DNA from: Oscillibacter sp. CAG:241
Lineage (GTDB): Bacteria; Bacillota; Clostridia; Oscillospirales; Oscillospiraceae
Length of the DNA stretch: 32,335 nt
Reading direction: 5' to 3'
Assembly: GCA_000435975.1 (NCBI GenBank)
Contig: FR884091.1
Coordinates: 1-32,335, forward strand
The first letter of the stretch is position 1, and every line of letters starts with the position of its first letter. The position numbers were made by a program, and so were the translations under genes. Positions 8,044-16,649 of this stretch are shown in pieces. The notes below the pieces were generated by a model. That model was not told where the DNA came from. It worked only from the letters and a program-made list of their open reading frames with translations, and did no database searches.

Positions 8044-8076
8044 TGCTCTTGTTTATTGGCTTGACTTGCGCTGCCT

Positions 8077-9558
8077 TCAGCGACCGGCAGACTCCTCGGC
8101 GATCTTTTTGGTGACTTCCTCGTCGGAGAGGTAGGCGCTGGGAGCAGGCTCCACGCCGCGGGCCCACTCAATCCAGTTGACCACATAGAAGGACACAGTG
8201 CTGACCAGGCAGCCCGCCACCACGGGCATCAGGAACATCCAGGTGCCGCCGCCGCCCACGATCTGCCATACCACAAAGGCGACCGTACCGCAGATAATGG
8301 ACACGACGCCGGAGTTCCTGGTGGCCTTGGGCACTGCCAGGCCCAGGCCATAGGCCGCGAAGGGGCCGGCGCAGCGGATACCGAAGGCGAAGGTGTTCAT
8401 GGCCACGATGGACACGTCGGCCAGAGAGATCAGAATAGCCACCACAGCGGACAGCACGTTGCAGGCGCGGGTGTAGAAAATGGTCTGCTTGTCCGTCAGC
8501 TTTTTCTTGCCGCCCAGGCCGGTGTACAGGTCGTTGATGATCATGGTAGACATGCACAGCAGGTTGGAGTCGGCAGAGGACATGGTGGCGCAGATAATGG
8601 CAGCGGAGATCAGACCCGTCACCACGCCGGGCGCATAGTGGCCGGTGACGATCATCATGGCGTTGCTACCGCTCACCGCCAGACCGGGCAGCTGATCCCG
8701 CAGAGCAAAGGCAGCCAGGCCCAGCAGCGTGGGGAAGATGGACATGGCGGCCATCAGGATGGCGGACAGGAAGGACGCGTTTCTGGCGGTCCTTTCATCC
8801 TTGGCCGTCTCGAAGCGGGAGACCATCTCAGGACCGGCCAGGAAGGTGCAGAAGTAGTTGAAGATATAGCCGATGATGGAGGCCCAGCCGATCTGGGTCA
8901 GATTCAGCTTCTCACCGGGCAGTGCGGCGGAAATGGCGTTCCAACCGCCGGCGTGGTTCAGCACAATGGGGGTGGCGATGGCCAGGCCCACCAGGATGAT
9001 GCCGAATTGCAGCAGGTCGGAGATCTGGTCGGCGATCATGCCGCCCATGGTGGTATAGAGAATGATGACCACACCCGCGAAGATCAGGCACACGTTCAGG
9101 GGAATGGACGGAATCAGGGCGTTGATGACGCCGCCGGAAGCGGCGATCTGCGAGGAGGTCAGGCAGAACAGCGACAGCACGGACAGAATCGCCGTGAAGT
9201 TGCTGGAGAACTTGCCGAACCGACGGCCCACCACCTCGGGGATGGTCACGGCCATGGTTTTGCGGATCTTAGGTGCAAAATAGGACAGAGGAATCATGGC
9301 GATGGACGCCGCCAGGACGTACCAAACAGCGCTGACGCCCCAGTCGCCGAAGGCCTTCTGGGCCAGGCCCGTGGTGCAGCCGCCGCCGATATTGTTGGCG
9401 GACAGGGAGAATGCTACCATGAACAGGCCCATGCGGCGGCCGGCCACCATGTAGTCCTTGGCATTCTTGATCTGGACCTTGCTGACAACGGCGCCCACAA
9501 CCAGCATGCCCACCAGATAAGCAACAACAATAATCAGGGGCAGGATTTGAATTTCCAT
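8077..9558 (-). CDS. Sodium:solute symporter (SSS family)
   Basis: This 493-residue integral membrane protein belongs to the SSS family, secondary transporters that use the sodium gradient to import solutes such as sugars, proline or pantothenate. Hydrophobic segments run through most of its length, starting with ILPLIIVVAYLVGMLVVGAVV. The family region FSLSANNIGGGCTTGLAQKAF near residues 50-70 and GGMIADQISDLLQFGIILVG are visible, as is CATMSSADSNLLCMST with the conserved serines near the second sodium site. I start at 9558 because its ATG is 8 nt from AGGAG; an ATG two codons upstream is too close. The substrate cannot be deduced. It is transcribed alone. Confidence 0.9.
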   Translation of the reverse strand: MEIQILPLIIVVAYLVGMLVVGAVVSKVQIKNAKDYMVAGRRMGLFMVAFSLSANNIGGGCTTGLAQKAFGDWGVSAVWYVLAASIAMIPLSYFAPKIRKTMAVTIPEVVGRRFGKFSSNFTAILSVLSLFCLTSSQIAASGGVINALIPSIPLNVCLIFAGVVIILYTTMGGMIADQISDLLQFGIILVGLAIATPIVLNHAGGWNAISAALPGEKLNLTQIGWASIIGYIFNYFCTFLAGPEMVSRFETAKDERTARNASFLSAILMAAMSIFPTLLGLAAFALRDQLPGLAVSGSNAMMIVTGHYAPGVVTGLISAAIICATMSSADSNLLCMSTMIINDLYTGLGGKKKLTDKQTIFYTRACNVLSAVVAILISLADVSIVAMNTFAFGIRCAGPFAAYGLGLAVPKATRNSGVVSIICGTVAFVVWQIVGGGGTWMFLMPVVAGCLVSTVSFYVVNWIEWARGVEPAPSAYLSDEEVTKKIAEESAGR

Positions 9559-9606
9559 ATGCATTTCTCCTTCTATATTTCCGGACCATACCGGGTACTT
9601 CACTAC

Positions 9607-9636
9607 TTTATACAAAAAATGCACCGTATGCAACAA
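9607..9636 (-). promoter_or_regulatory. Possible promoter of the symporter gene
   Basis: TTGTTG (9636-9631) and TATAAA (9612-9607) lie 18 nt apart on the minus strand, about 50 nt before the start codon. Both hexamers are imperfect and the region is AT-rich, so this is only a plausible candidate. Confidence 0.45.
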
Positions 9637-9775
9637 AAATCTCATCAATTTATGAACTTTCTGTGACTTTCACAAAATATGTCCACTCTCCTCGCTCAAA
9701 ATGCATAAAAACGCAGAAGTTTACATTTTTTCATTATAAATTGCAAATGATGCTGCCATATGCTGAGATTATATC

Positions 9776-9808
9776 AAAAAAATACCGGCCCCGCCATACG
9801 GGGCCGGT
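9776..9808 (-). terminator. Intrinsic terminator after pyk
   Basis: ACCGGCCCC and GGGGCCGGT form a perfect 9-bp stem with a 7-nt loop. On the minus strand it is followed by seven T residues (9782-9776). It starts a few bases past the pyk stop codon. Confidence 0.92.
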
Positions 9809-9814
9809 GAGCGA

Positions 9815-11554
9815 TTATTGGGGAATGGTCTGGACAATACCGCGGGCACAGTCCACAGACACCAGGGTGCCGTCCTTCAGGCGGCGGGTAGCGTCGGAGG
9901 CGGCCACGATAACGGGTTTGTTCAGCAGCAGGCCCACCGTGGCCGTGTGGCAGTCGGCGCTGGCCTCCTCGCTGACAATGGCGGCGGCCTGGCGCAGCCA
10001 AGGCACCACATCGTTATTGGTGTAGGGTACCACCAGTACGTCACCGGGATGGAACTTCTCCGGAATCTCCTCCAGGGTCCGGCAGATGCACAGGGGACCG
10101 GAAGCGGTCTGGCTGCCGATGCCGATGGCGTTGACCAAGGCGCCGCCTACCTGGGCGATGCGGATCATATTGGTGGTGCCGGAAATGCCCACAGGGACAC
10201 CGGCGGTGACCACCACCAGATCGCCGTGCTTTACCAGGCCCGCCTCCTGGGCGGACTGGATCGCCAGATCCACCAGCTGGTCCGTGCTGCTGGCCCGGGG
10301 CATGGTGATGGGTACCAGACCCCAGTACAGGGCCATCTGGCGCTGGACCTGGGGGTCCAGCAGAAGGGCCACCACCGTGGCGGCGGGGCGGAAACGGCTG
10401 ACCATCTGGGCAGTGATGCCCCGCTGGCTGACGGTGAGGATGGCGTCGGCACCGATATCCTCCGCCGTGGTGCAGGCGGCGTGAGCCGTGGCGGCGGTGA
10501 TGGACAGGCGGGTGCGCTTGGGCGTCTTTGCGGGACAGATACGCTCCACATTGCTCTCCGTCTTGCGGGCAATGGCATCCATAGTGCGGACGGCCTCCAC
10601 CGGGTACTTCCCTGCCGCCGTTTCGCCGGAAAGCATAATGGCACTGGTGCCGTCGTAAATGGCATTGGCCACATCGGTGATCTCCGCACGGGTGGGACGA
10701 GGGTTCTCGATCATGGAATCCAGCATCTGGGTGGCAGTGATCACAGGCTTTCCGGCGGCCACACACTGGGCAATGATGCTCTTTTGAATGGCGGGGATCT
10801 CCGTAAAGTCGATCTCCACGCCCATATCGCCCCGGGCCACCATGATACCGTCGGCCACGGACAGGATATCCACCAGATTGCTGACACCTTCCTGATTTTC
10901 GATCTTGGCAATGATGCGGATCTTGGAGTGGTTCTTATCCAGAATGTGCCGGATCTCCCGGACATCGGCGGCGGAACGGACAAAGCTGGCGGCAATGAAA
11001 TCGAAGCCCTGGCGGATGCCAAAAAGAATATCCTCCCGATCCCGCTGGCTCATGTACGGCATGGACAGGGATACGCCAGGGACGTTGACGCCCTTTTTGT
11101 CCTTCATAACGCCGTCATTTTCCACCCGGCAGCGAATCTCGCGGGCAGTGGTCTCCAGCACCGTCAGCCGTACCAGACCGTCATCCAGCAGGATGGTGTT
11201 GCCTGGCTTCACATCCTGGGGCAGATCGGCATAGGTAATGGAGCAGCGGGTCTCGTCCCCGGGAACATCGTCGGTAGTCAGAGTGAAGCTCTGGCCGGTT
11301 TTCAGGTGAACAGGGCCGTTCTGAAAGGTCCGCAGCCGCACCTCCGGCCCCTTGGTGTCCAGCATAGCGGCCACCGGCAGATGAAGCTCCTCCCGCAGAG
11401 CTGTCAGCGCCTCCAGACGGCGCTGGTGCTCGTCATAGCTGCCGTGGGAAAAGTTGAACCGGGCCACGTTCATCCCCGCCTGAATCATCTGCCGCAGAAC
11501 GCCCTGGCCATCAGTGGCCGGGCCCAGGGTGCATACGATTTTTGTCTTTCTCAT
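9815..11554 (-). CDS. pyk: Pyruvate kinase with C-terminal PEP-utilising-like domain
   Basis: Pyruvate kinase converts phosphoenolpyruvate and ADP to pyruvate and ATP in the cytoplasm. The 579-residue protein begins MRKTKIVCTLGPAT. The catalytic Lys217 lies in IIAKIENQEGV, the metal-binding region in MVARGDMGVEI, and the substrate loop in ATQMLDSMIENPRPTRAE. Glu71 in DTKGPEVR is the residue linked in this family to potassium dependence. After the core (about 1-470) comes the extra C-terminal domain of many Firmicute enzymes, resembling the phosphohistidine domain of PEP-utilising enzymes, with a His in ADCHTATVG. It follows fba by 91 bp containing a hairpin but no clear promoter. Confidence 0.97.
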   Translation of the reverse strand: MRKTKIVCTLGPATDGQGVLRQMIQAGMNVARFNFSHGSYDEHQRRLEALTALREELHLPVAAMLDTKGPEVRLRTFQNGPVHLKTGQSFTLTTDDVPGDETRCSITYADLPQDVKPGNTILLDDGLVRLTVLETTAREIRCRVENDGVMKDKKGVNVPGVSLSMPYMSQRDREDILFGIRQGFDFIAASFVRSAADVREIRHILDKNHSKIRIIAKIENQEGVSNLVDILSVADGIMVARGDMGVEIDFTEIPAIQKSIIAQCVAAGKPVITATQMLDSMIENPRPTRAEITDVANAIYDGTSAIMLSGETAAGKYPVEAVRTMDAIARKTESNVERICPAKTPKRTRLSITAATAHAACTTAEDIGADAILTVSQRGITAQMVSRFRPAATVVALLLDPQVQRQMALYWGLVPITMPRASSTDQLVDLAIQSAQEAGLVKHGDLVVVTAGVPVGISGTTNMIRIAQVGGALVNAIGIGSQTASGPLCICRTLEEIPEKFHPGDVLVVPYTNNDVVPWLRQAAAIVSEEASADCHTATVGLLLNKPVIVAASDATRRLKDGTLVSVDCARGIVQTIPQ

Positions 11555-11580
11555 AGTTTTCCCTTCCCTCTTTGTGTGGA

Positions 11581-11630
11581 AAATCAGAAAATACGCCCCC
11601 CTGCGGGCCGGTGGGGTACACAGGGGGGCG
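11581..11630 (-). terminator. Hairpin between fba and pyk
   Basis: CGCCCCCCTG (11594-11603) and CAGGGGGGCG (11621-11630) are perfect complements around a 17-nt loop. On the minus strand the tail is TATTTTCTGATTTT, only moderately U-rich. It lies after fba and before pyk, so it may be a partial terminator that lowers pyk expression relative to fba. Confidence 0.7.
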
Positions 11631-11645
11631 CGGATGGTTCTGCTC

Positions 11646-12584
11646 TTAGAATGCCTTGCCGTCGCAGCCCAGAACGTCCACGATCTTGTGGGTCACCAGC
11701 TCCTTGATGGCCTGGCGTGCGGGCTTCAGATACTGACGGGGGTCAAAGTCTGCCGGATGCAGGGCAAAGTGCTCCCGGATGGAGGCGGTCATGGCCAGAC
11801 GCAGGTCGGAGTCGATGTTGATCTTGCACACGGACAGAGACGCGGCCTTGCGCAGCTGATCCTCGGGCACGCCGATGGCGCCGGGCATATTGCCGCCGTA
11901 CTGGTTCACCTTGGCCACCAGATCCTGGGGAACGGAGGAAGAACCGTGCAGCACAATGGGGAAGCCGGGCAGGCGGCGGGAGACCTCCTCCAGCACGTCG
12001 AAGCGCAGCTGGGGCTTGGTGCCGGGCTTGAACTTGTATGCGCCGTGACTGGTGCCGATGGCGATGGCCAGAGAGTCGCAGCCGGTCTTGGACACAAACT
12101 CCTCCACCTCCTCGGGGCGGGTATAGGAGGAATCCTCGGCGGATACGTTGACTTCATCCTCGATGCCGGCCAGGGTACCCAGCTCGGCCTCCACCACCAC
12201 GCCGTGGTCGTGAGCATATTCCACCACCTGGCGGGTCAGGGCAATGTTCTCGGCGAAGGGCTTGGAGGAGGCATCGATCATCACGGAGGTGAAGCCGTCC
12301 TCGATGCAGGACTTGCACAGCTCAAAGCTGTCGCCGTGGTCCAGATGCAGCACAATGGGCAGGCCCGTCTCAATAACGGCGGCCTCCACCAGCTTCTTCA
12401 GATAGGTGCGGTTGGCATAGGCGCGCGCGCCCTTGGACACCTGCAGGATCAGGGGGGCCTTCAGCTCAGCGGCGGCCTCGGTAATCCCCTGAATGATCTC
12501 CATGTTGTTGACGTTGAAGGCACCGATGGCGTAACCGCCGTTGTAAGCCTTCTCGAACATTTCCTTGGAAGTAACCAGTGGCAT
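11646..12584 (-). CDS. fba: Class II fructose-1,6-bisphosphate aldolase
   Basis: This zinc enzyme cleaves fructose-1,6-bisphosphate into dihydroxyacetone phosphate and glyceraldehyde-3-phosphate. From MPLVTSKEMF it has 312 residues, a normal length. His80, Asp82 and His83 (HLDHGDSFELC), Glu134, His180 (GTSHGAYKF) and His213 (VLHGSSS) are the expected metal and active-site positions. The start at 12584 has AAGGAG 9 nt upstream. The gene is divergent from the phosphofructokinase, whose product is the substrate of this enzyme, and precedes pyk. Confidence 0.97.
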   Translation of the reverse strand: MPLVTSKEMFEKAYNGGYAIGAFNVNNMEIIQGITEAAAELKAPLILQVSKGARAYANRTYLKKLVEAAVIETGLPIVLHLDHGDSFELCKSCIEDGFTSVMIDASSKPFAENIALTRQVVEYAHDHGVVVEAELGTLAGIEDEVNVSAEDSSYTRPEEVEEFVSKTGCDSLAIAIGTSHGAYKFKPGTKPQLRFDVLEEVSRRLPGFPIVLHGSSSVPQDLVAKVNQYGGNMPGAIGVPEDQLRKAASLSVCKINIDSDLRLAMTASIREHFALHPADFDPRQYLKPARQAIKELVTHKIVDVLGCDGKAF

Positions 12585-12653
12585 AATAAATCGCTCCTTT
12601 TGAAAAATTGGTCTTGACTTGTATGGAATGATTGGGATATGATGTATATATGT

Positions 12654-12681
12654 ATTGTACCACATTTTTTTCTTTTTGCAA
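12654..12681 (-). promoter_or_regulatory. Promoter of fba
   Basis: TTGCAA (12681-12676) and TACAAT (12659-12654) lie 16 nt apart on the minus strand, with an extended -10 TG one base upstream. It leaves a leader of about 60-70 nt before fba. Confidence 0.7.
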
Positions 12682-12691
12682 GCCCCAACGG

Positions 12692-12720
12692 TTTACTTTA
12701 TCCATCCTCTGTGATAAAAT
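12692..12720 (+). promoter_or_regulatory. Promoter of the phosphofructokinase gene
   Basis: TTTACT (12692-12697) and TAAAAT (12715-12720) are separated by 17 nt, about 40 nt before the start codon. It is back to back with the fba promoter, so shared regulation through the 177-bp intergenic region is possible. Confidence 0.7.
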
Positions 12721-12761
12721 ATTCCGCATGGCAAGAAAAATCTACTGGGAGGTAGTCAATC

Positions 12762-14000
12762 ATGAAAGAATTAAAGGGTGCCTGTATCATCGGTCAGTCC
12801 GGTGGGCCTACGTCTGTAATCAACGCCAGCGCTTACGGCGTCATTGACACGGCCCTGAAATCCGGCGTCATCACTCAGGTGCTGGGCGCGGAGCACGGCA
12901 TCAAGGGCGTTCTCAGCGATCGCCTGTTCGACATGGGTCTGGAGGATCCCGAGGAGCTGCGTCTGCTGAAGTACACCCCCTCCTCCGCCCTGGGCTCCTG
13001 CCGCTACAAGATCGCGGACCCCGAGGTGGACGATACCGATTATCGCCGCATCCTGGAGGTGTTCAAGAAGCACAACGTCCGCTACTTCTTCTATAACGGC
13101 GGCAACGACTCCATGGATACCTGCAATAAGATCAATCAGTACATGCAGTCCGTGGGCTACGAGTGCCGGGTCATGGGTGTACCCAAGACCATCGACAACG
13201 ATCTGTTCGGCACCGACCACTGCCCCGGCTTCGGCTCTGCCGCCAAGTATATCGCCACCTCCATGATGGAAGTAAACCTGGACGCCCATGTGTACGACAC
13301 CGGTATGATCGTGGTGATGGAGATCATGGGCCGCCATGCCGGCTGGCTGGCCGCTTCCGCTGCCCTGGCCAGCGAATACGGCGCAGGCCCCGATCTGATC
13401 TATCTGCCCGAGGTGGACTTCAGCATGCCCAAGTTCATTGAGGATGTCAAGCGTGTATACGCCGAAAAGGGCTACTGCATCGTGGCTGTGTCCGAGGGTA
13501 TCCACTATGAGGACGGCGGCTTTGTGTCCGAGGCCAAGGTGGCCGCTACCGACGGCTTCGGCCACGCCCAGCTGGGTGGCCTGGCTGCCATGCTGGCCCA
13601 GGTGGTCAAGGAGGAGACCGGCGCCAAGGTCCGCGGCATCGAGCTGAACCTGCTGCAGCGCTGCGGCGCACATCTGGCTTCCGAGACGGATATTGAGGAA
13701 TCCTATATGGCCGGTAAAGCAGCCGTGGAAAATGCCATCAACGGCATCAACGGCCGCATGATCGGCTTCGAGCGCGGTGTCCGGGACGGCAAGTACGCCT
13801 GCAAGACCAAGCTGATCCCCCTGATGGAGGTTGCCAACACCGAGAAGAAGCTGCCCCGCAGCTGGATCAACGAAGAAGGCAACGGCGTAAACCACCAGTT
13901 TGTGGAATACGCGCTGCCCCTGATCCAGGGTGAACCGGACCTGCCCAAGGTGGACTCCCTGCCTCGCTTCGCCCATCTGAAGAAGATTCTGGCAAAATAA
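12762..14000 (+). CDS. pfp: Pyrophosphate-type 6-phosphofructokinase
   Basis: The enzyme phosphorylates fructose-6-phosphate; active-site residues point to pyrophosphate rather than ATP as donor. In the 412-residue protein the donor-site motif is GGNDS (113-117), with Asp116 where ATP enzymes have Gly. Lys142 in PKTIDND (141-147) replaces the Gly of ATP enzymes. MGRHAGW (189-195) binds the sugar phosphate. Family knowledge links this Asp and Lys to PPi use, which is reversible and saves ATP. The start has GGGAGGT 8 nt upstream. Donor choice is inferred: the Asn before the Asp differs from the common GGDDS. Confidence 0.93.
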   Translation: MKELKGACIIGQSGGPTSVINASAYGVIDTALKSGVITQVLGAEHGIKGVLSDRLFDMGLEDPEELRLLKYTPSSALGSCRYKIADPEVDDTDYRRILEVFKKHNVRYFFYNGGNDSMDTCNKINQYMQSVGYECRVMGVPKTIDNDLFGTDHCPGFGSAAKYIATSMMEVNLDAHVYDTGMIVVMEIMGRHAGWLAASAALASEYGAGPDLIYLPEVDFSMPKFIEDVKRVYAEKGYCIVAVSEGIHYEDGGFVSEAKVAATDGFGHAQLGGLAAMLAQVVKEETGAKVRGIELNLLQRCGAHLASETDIEESYMAGKAAVENAINGINGRMIGFERGVRDGKYACKTKLIPLMEVANTEKKLPRSWINEEGNGVNHQFVEYALPLIQGEPDLPKVDSLPRFAHLKKILAK

Positions 14001-14011
14001 AAATACGCTGA

Positions 14012-14052
14012 AAAATCCGTCTCCGGCCACAAGCCGGAGACGGATTTTTTTC
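14012..14052. terminator. Bidirectional terminator between pfp and pcrA
   Basis: A perfect 17-bp stem (14012-14028 with 14034-14050) with a 5-nt loop begins with five A residues and ends with seven T residues, so it works as an intrinsic terminator on both strands for the two convergent genes. Confidence 0.95.
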
Positions 14053-14078
14053 GTCTCGATATGTAAAGTGGTTTTCCA

Positions 14079-16484
14079 TTACAGCTTTGTCAAATGCGCA
14101 CCTGCGGCCTTCAGCATGAGCTTTTTGGTGCCCACCCGGTCGAAGGCCACCTCCACCAAAGCATCTCCGCCCATGGGGCGCACGCTGAGTACCATCCCCT
14201 GGCCAAAGGCGCTATGCCGGACTCCGTCGCCGGGCTGCAATTGCAGCAGCGGAGCGGAGGACGCCGCCGGACGCACCGGGTACTCCGGCTTAGGCATAGT
14301 CCGGGTCTCCGGCCGCGACGCATAGCGAGGCGTATCGCCGAAGTCGTCGTCCCACCGGGATGCGGGACGCGGCTCGGGCTTCCCCAGCCACTCCATATTC
14401 TCCTCCGGGATCTCCTTCAGGAATCGGGAGGGCATGCAGGGGGTAGTGCGGCCAAACAGCATCCGCTGACGGGCATTGGTCAGAGTCAGCTTCTCCTTGG
14501 CCCGGGTCATGGCCACATAACACAGCCGCCGCTCCTCCTCCATTTCCTCCGGCTCACCCATGGCGCGATTGCCCGGGAAAAGTCCGTCCTCCATTCCCAC
14601 CACGAATACACTGGGAAACTCCAGGCCTTTGGCGCTGTGCATGGTCATCAGAGTCACGCAGTTGTCCCCGGCCTCCTGGCCGTCCAGGTCAGTGTACAGA
14701 GCAACCTCGTCCAAAAAGCCCGACAGGGTGGGGTCCTCGGGATCGTTCTCCAGAAACGCCTGGATACTGGAGCTGAGCTCCTCTACGTTTTCCAGGCGGC
14801 CCCGGCTCTCCGCATCCTCCTTTTCCTGGAGCATGGCTACATAGCCGCTGCGGCGGCACACATAATCATAAAACTCCACCAGGCCCATTTCATCCGACTG
14901 GCGGCGCATTTCGTCTATCATCGCTGTAAAGCCGATTAACTTGCCAGCAGACGATTTCAATTGGGGATAGTCCCCTGCCCGGCGCAGGACCTCCATCAGC
15001 GTCAGGCCCCCCTCCGTGGCGATGGCCTGGGCCTTGTCCATGGTAGCCGCGCCGATCTTCCGGGCGGGAACATTGACGATGCGGCGCAGCCGCAGATCGT
15101 CGGCAGGGTTGTTGATGACGCACAGATATGCCAGCATATCCTTGACCTCGGCCCGGTCAAAGAACTTTGTGCCGCCAATGATCTTATAGGGCACACCATT
15201 GCGCTTGAAGGCATATTCCAGTGCGTTGGACTGGGCATTCATACGGTACAGCACGGCGTTTTCTTTCCAGTCCACGCCCCGTCGGTAGTTCATCATGATC
15301 TGTCCCACCACATAGTTGGCCTCATCCCCCTCGTTGAAGCAGGTTTTGACGGTGACCGCCTCCCCTGCGCCGTTCTCGGTCCACAGGGTCTTGCCTTTTC
15401 GGCCCACGTTGTGGCGGATCACGGCGTTGGCGGCATCCAGAATGTTCTGTGTGGAGCGGTAATTCTGCTCCAGACGGATGGTCCTGGCCCCGGCGTACTG
15501 CTTTTCAAAGCTGAGGATGTTCTCGATGTTGGCGCCCCGGAAACGGTAAATGCTCTGGTCGTCGTCACCCACCACGCAGATGTTCTTCCTTCCTCCGGCC
15601 AGAAGGCTGGCCAGCATATACTGCATGTGATTGGTATCCTGGTACTCGTCGATAAGGACGTAGCGGAACTTATTCCGGTAGTACTCCAGGGTCTGGCGGT
15701 CCGATTGCAGCAGCTCCACTGTGTGAAGGATGATGTCGTCGAAGTCCAGGGCGTTGGCGTCCCGCAGACGGCGGTTATAGGCAGCATAGACCCGGCCCAT
15801 CCGTACCCGGCGCCAGTCCCCCCGCTGCTCCCACAGCTGGCTGAACTCCTCGGGCATCATCATGGCGTCCTTGGCATTGGAGATCACAGACAGTACCTCC
15901 CGCACCGGGAAGGTCTTTTCCTCCAGTCCCATCTCCTTGAGAATATCCTTGATGACCCGCTTGCTGTCGTCGGTATCGTAAATGGTAAAGCTTCGGTCAA
16001 AGCCGATCTTATCAATATCCCGACGCAGAATCCGGACGCAGGCAGAGTGGAATGTGGCGGCCCAGACGTCCCGGGCCTCCTCCCCCAGCATCCGCTCCAG
16101 CCGGTCCTTCAGTTCATTGGCGGCCTTGTTGGTGAAGGTGATGGCCAGTACCTCCCAGGGCCGGGCAGGCTCCACAGCGCACAGATACTGCATCAGCGGC
16201 CGCTGCTCCGGGTCCGGGGCGGTAGCGTACTGCTCCAGAAACTCCACCTCATCCTGGGAAATGGGCAGCGGTATCTCCTCCGTGTCACTGCCCCGGCCAT
16301 AGCGTAGGAGGTTCGCTACCCGGTTGATCAGCACCGTGGTCTTGCCGGAGCCGGCTCCCGCCAGCAGCAGCAGCGGCCCCTCTGTCGTCAGCACACCCTC
16401 CAGCTGCCGGGGATTCAGGTGCGCATAATCTGTGGCAATGGCCCGTCGGCGGGCCGCAGCAAAGCGTTTTTCCAAGTCGTTCAT
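14079..16484 (-). CDS. pcrA: ATP-dependent DNA helicase PcrA/UvrD
   Basis: PcrA is a superfamily 1A 3'-5' helicase that clears RecA and RNA polymerase from DNA and acts in excision and mismatch repair and in rolling-circle replication. The 801-residue protein has GAGSGKT near residue 43, the AITFTNKAANEL motif Ia, DEYQDTN, GDDDQSIYRFRGA, the LEQNYRS motif IV, TMHSAKGLEF, and VAMTRAKEKL motif VI. The C-terminal 50 residues (GDGVRHSAFGQGMVLS...) form the Tudor-like domain that binds RNA polymerase. The start ATG follows GGAAGGACCATC. It is transcribed divergently from a putative repair operon, through a region with LexA-like sites, suggesting damage-linked control. Confidence 0.96.
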   Translation of the reverse strand: MNDLEKRFAAARRRAIATDYAHLNPRQLEGVLTTEGPLLLLAGAGSGKTTVLINRVANLLRYGRGSDTEEIPLPISQDEVEFLEQYATAPDPEQRPLMQYLCAVEPARPWEVLAITFTNKAANELKDRLERMLGEEARDVWAATFHSACVRILRRDIDKIGFDRSFTIYDTDDSKRVIKDILKEMGLEEKTFPVREVLSVISNAKDAMMMPEEFSQLWEQRGDWRRVRMGRVYAAYNRRLRDANALDFDDIILHTVELLQSDRQTLEYYRNKFRYVLIDEYQDTNHMQYMLASLLAGGRKNICVVGDDDQSIYRFRGANIENILSFEKQYAGARTIRLEQNYRSTQNILDAANAVIRHNVGRKGKTLWTENGAGEAVTVKTCFNEGDEANYVVGQIMMNYRRGVDWKENAVLYRMNAQSNALEYAFKRNGVPYKIIGGTKFFDRAEVKDMLAYLCVINNPADDLRLRRIVNVPARKIGAATMDKAQAIATEGGLTLMEVLRRAGDYPQLKSSAGKLIGFTAMIDEMRRQSDEMGLVEFYDYVCRRSGYVAMLQEKEDAESRGRLENVEELSSSIQAFLENDPEDPTLSGFLDEVALYTDLDGQEAGDNCVTLMTMHSAKGLEFPSVFVVGMEDGLFPGNRAMGEPEEMEEERRLCYVAMTRAKEKLTLTNARQRMLFGRTTPCMPSRFLKEIPEENMEWLGKPEPRPASRWDDDFGDTPRYASRPETRTMPKPEYPVRPAASSAPLLQLQPGDGVRHSAFGQGMVLSVRPMGGDALVEVAFDRVGTKKLMLKAAGAHLTKL

Positions 16485-16519
16485 GATGGTCCTTCCCCTG
16501 TCTTGTTTTCTCGTCCTCC

Positions 16520-16548
16520 ATTTTAATACAAAATCCGCCGTCGGTCAA
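16520..16548 (-). promoter_or_regulatory. Promoter of pcrA
   Basis: TTGACC (16548-16543) and TAAAAT (16525-16520) are separated by 17 nt on the minus strand. It lies immediately beside the rightward repair-operon promoter; the LexA-like sites are just upstream of its -35. Confidence 0.8.
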
Positions 16549-16566
16549 CCGGCTGTCGAATTTTGT

Positions 16567-16580
16567 AGAATTTTTGTTCG
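16567..16580. promoter_or_regulatory. Second, weaker LexA-like site
   Basis: AGAATTTTTGTTCG matches the site at 16594 in 11 of 14 positions and has one half-site intact (GTTCG) and one with a single core change (GAAT for GAAC). It lies upstream of both divergent promoters. A 7-bp inverted repeat GTAGAAT/ATTCTAC (16565-16571, 16581-16587) overlaps it. Confidence 0.4.
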
Positions 16581-16587
16581 ATTCTAC

Positions 16588-16616
16588 TTGACAAGAACGT
16601 TCGTTCGACTTATAAT
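16588..16616 (+). promoter_or_regulatory. Consensus promoter of the micropeptide/radical-SAM operon
   Basis: TTGACA (16588-16593) and TATAAT (16611-16616) are both perfect consensus, with optimal 17-nt spacing. It is the strongest promoter in the window; a gene with such a promoter usually needs a repressor, and the spacer contains a LexA-like operator. Confidence 0.92.
16594..16607. promoter_or_regulatory. LexA-like (SOS) operator inside the promoter spacer
   Basis: AGAACGTTCGTTCG keeps the core GAAC-N4-GTTC of the Firmicute LexA/DinR box and fills the space between -35 and -10, where LexA binding would block RNA polymerase. The first and last positions and one central position differ from the CGAAC-N4-GTTYC consensus. 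lexA itself is not in the window. Confidence 0.68.
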
Positions 16617-16649
16617 GCGAATAGAACAAATGTTTTGGAGGGCTTACCC

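Noticed and set aside
7920..8186. Minus-strand frame overlapping the symporter 3' end
   Set aside because: Runs through the strong hairpin at 8000-8043 and lies out of frame with the conserved symporter; composition is that of a shadow.
9818..11707. Long plus-strand open frame of over 600 codons opposite pyk
   Set aside because: It mirrors the pyk codons, is rich in Gly, His and Gln like antisense of GC-rich genes, and resembles no family; the minus-strand pyk is unmistakable.
12771..14030. Minus-strand open frame opposite the phosphofructokinase
   Set aside because: Antisense shadow; crosses the bidirectional terminator and has no family resemblance.
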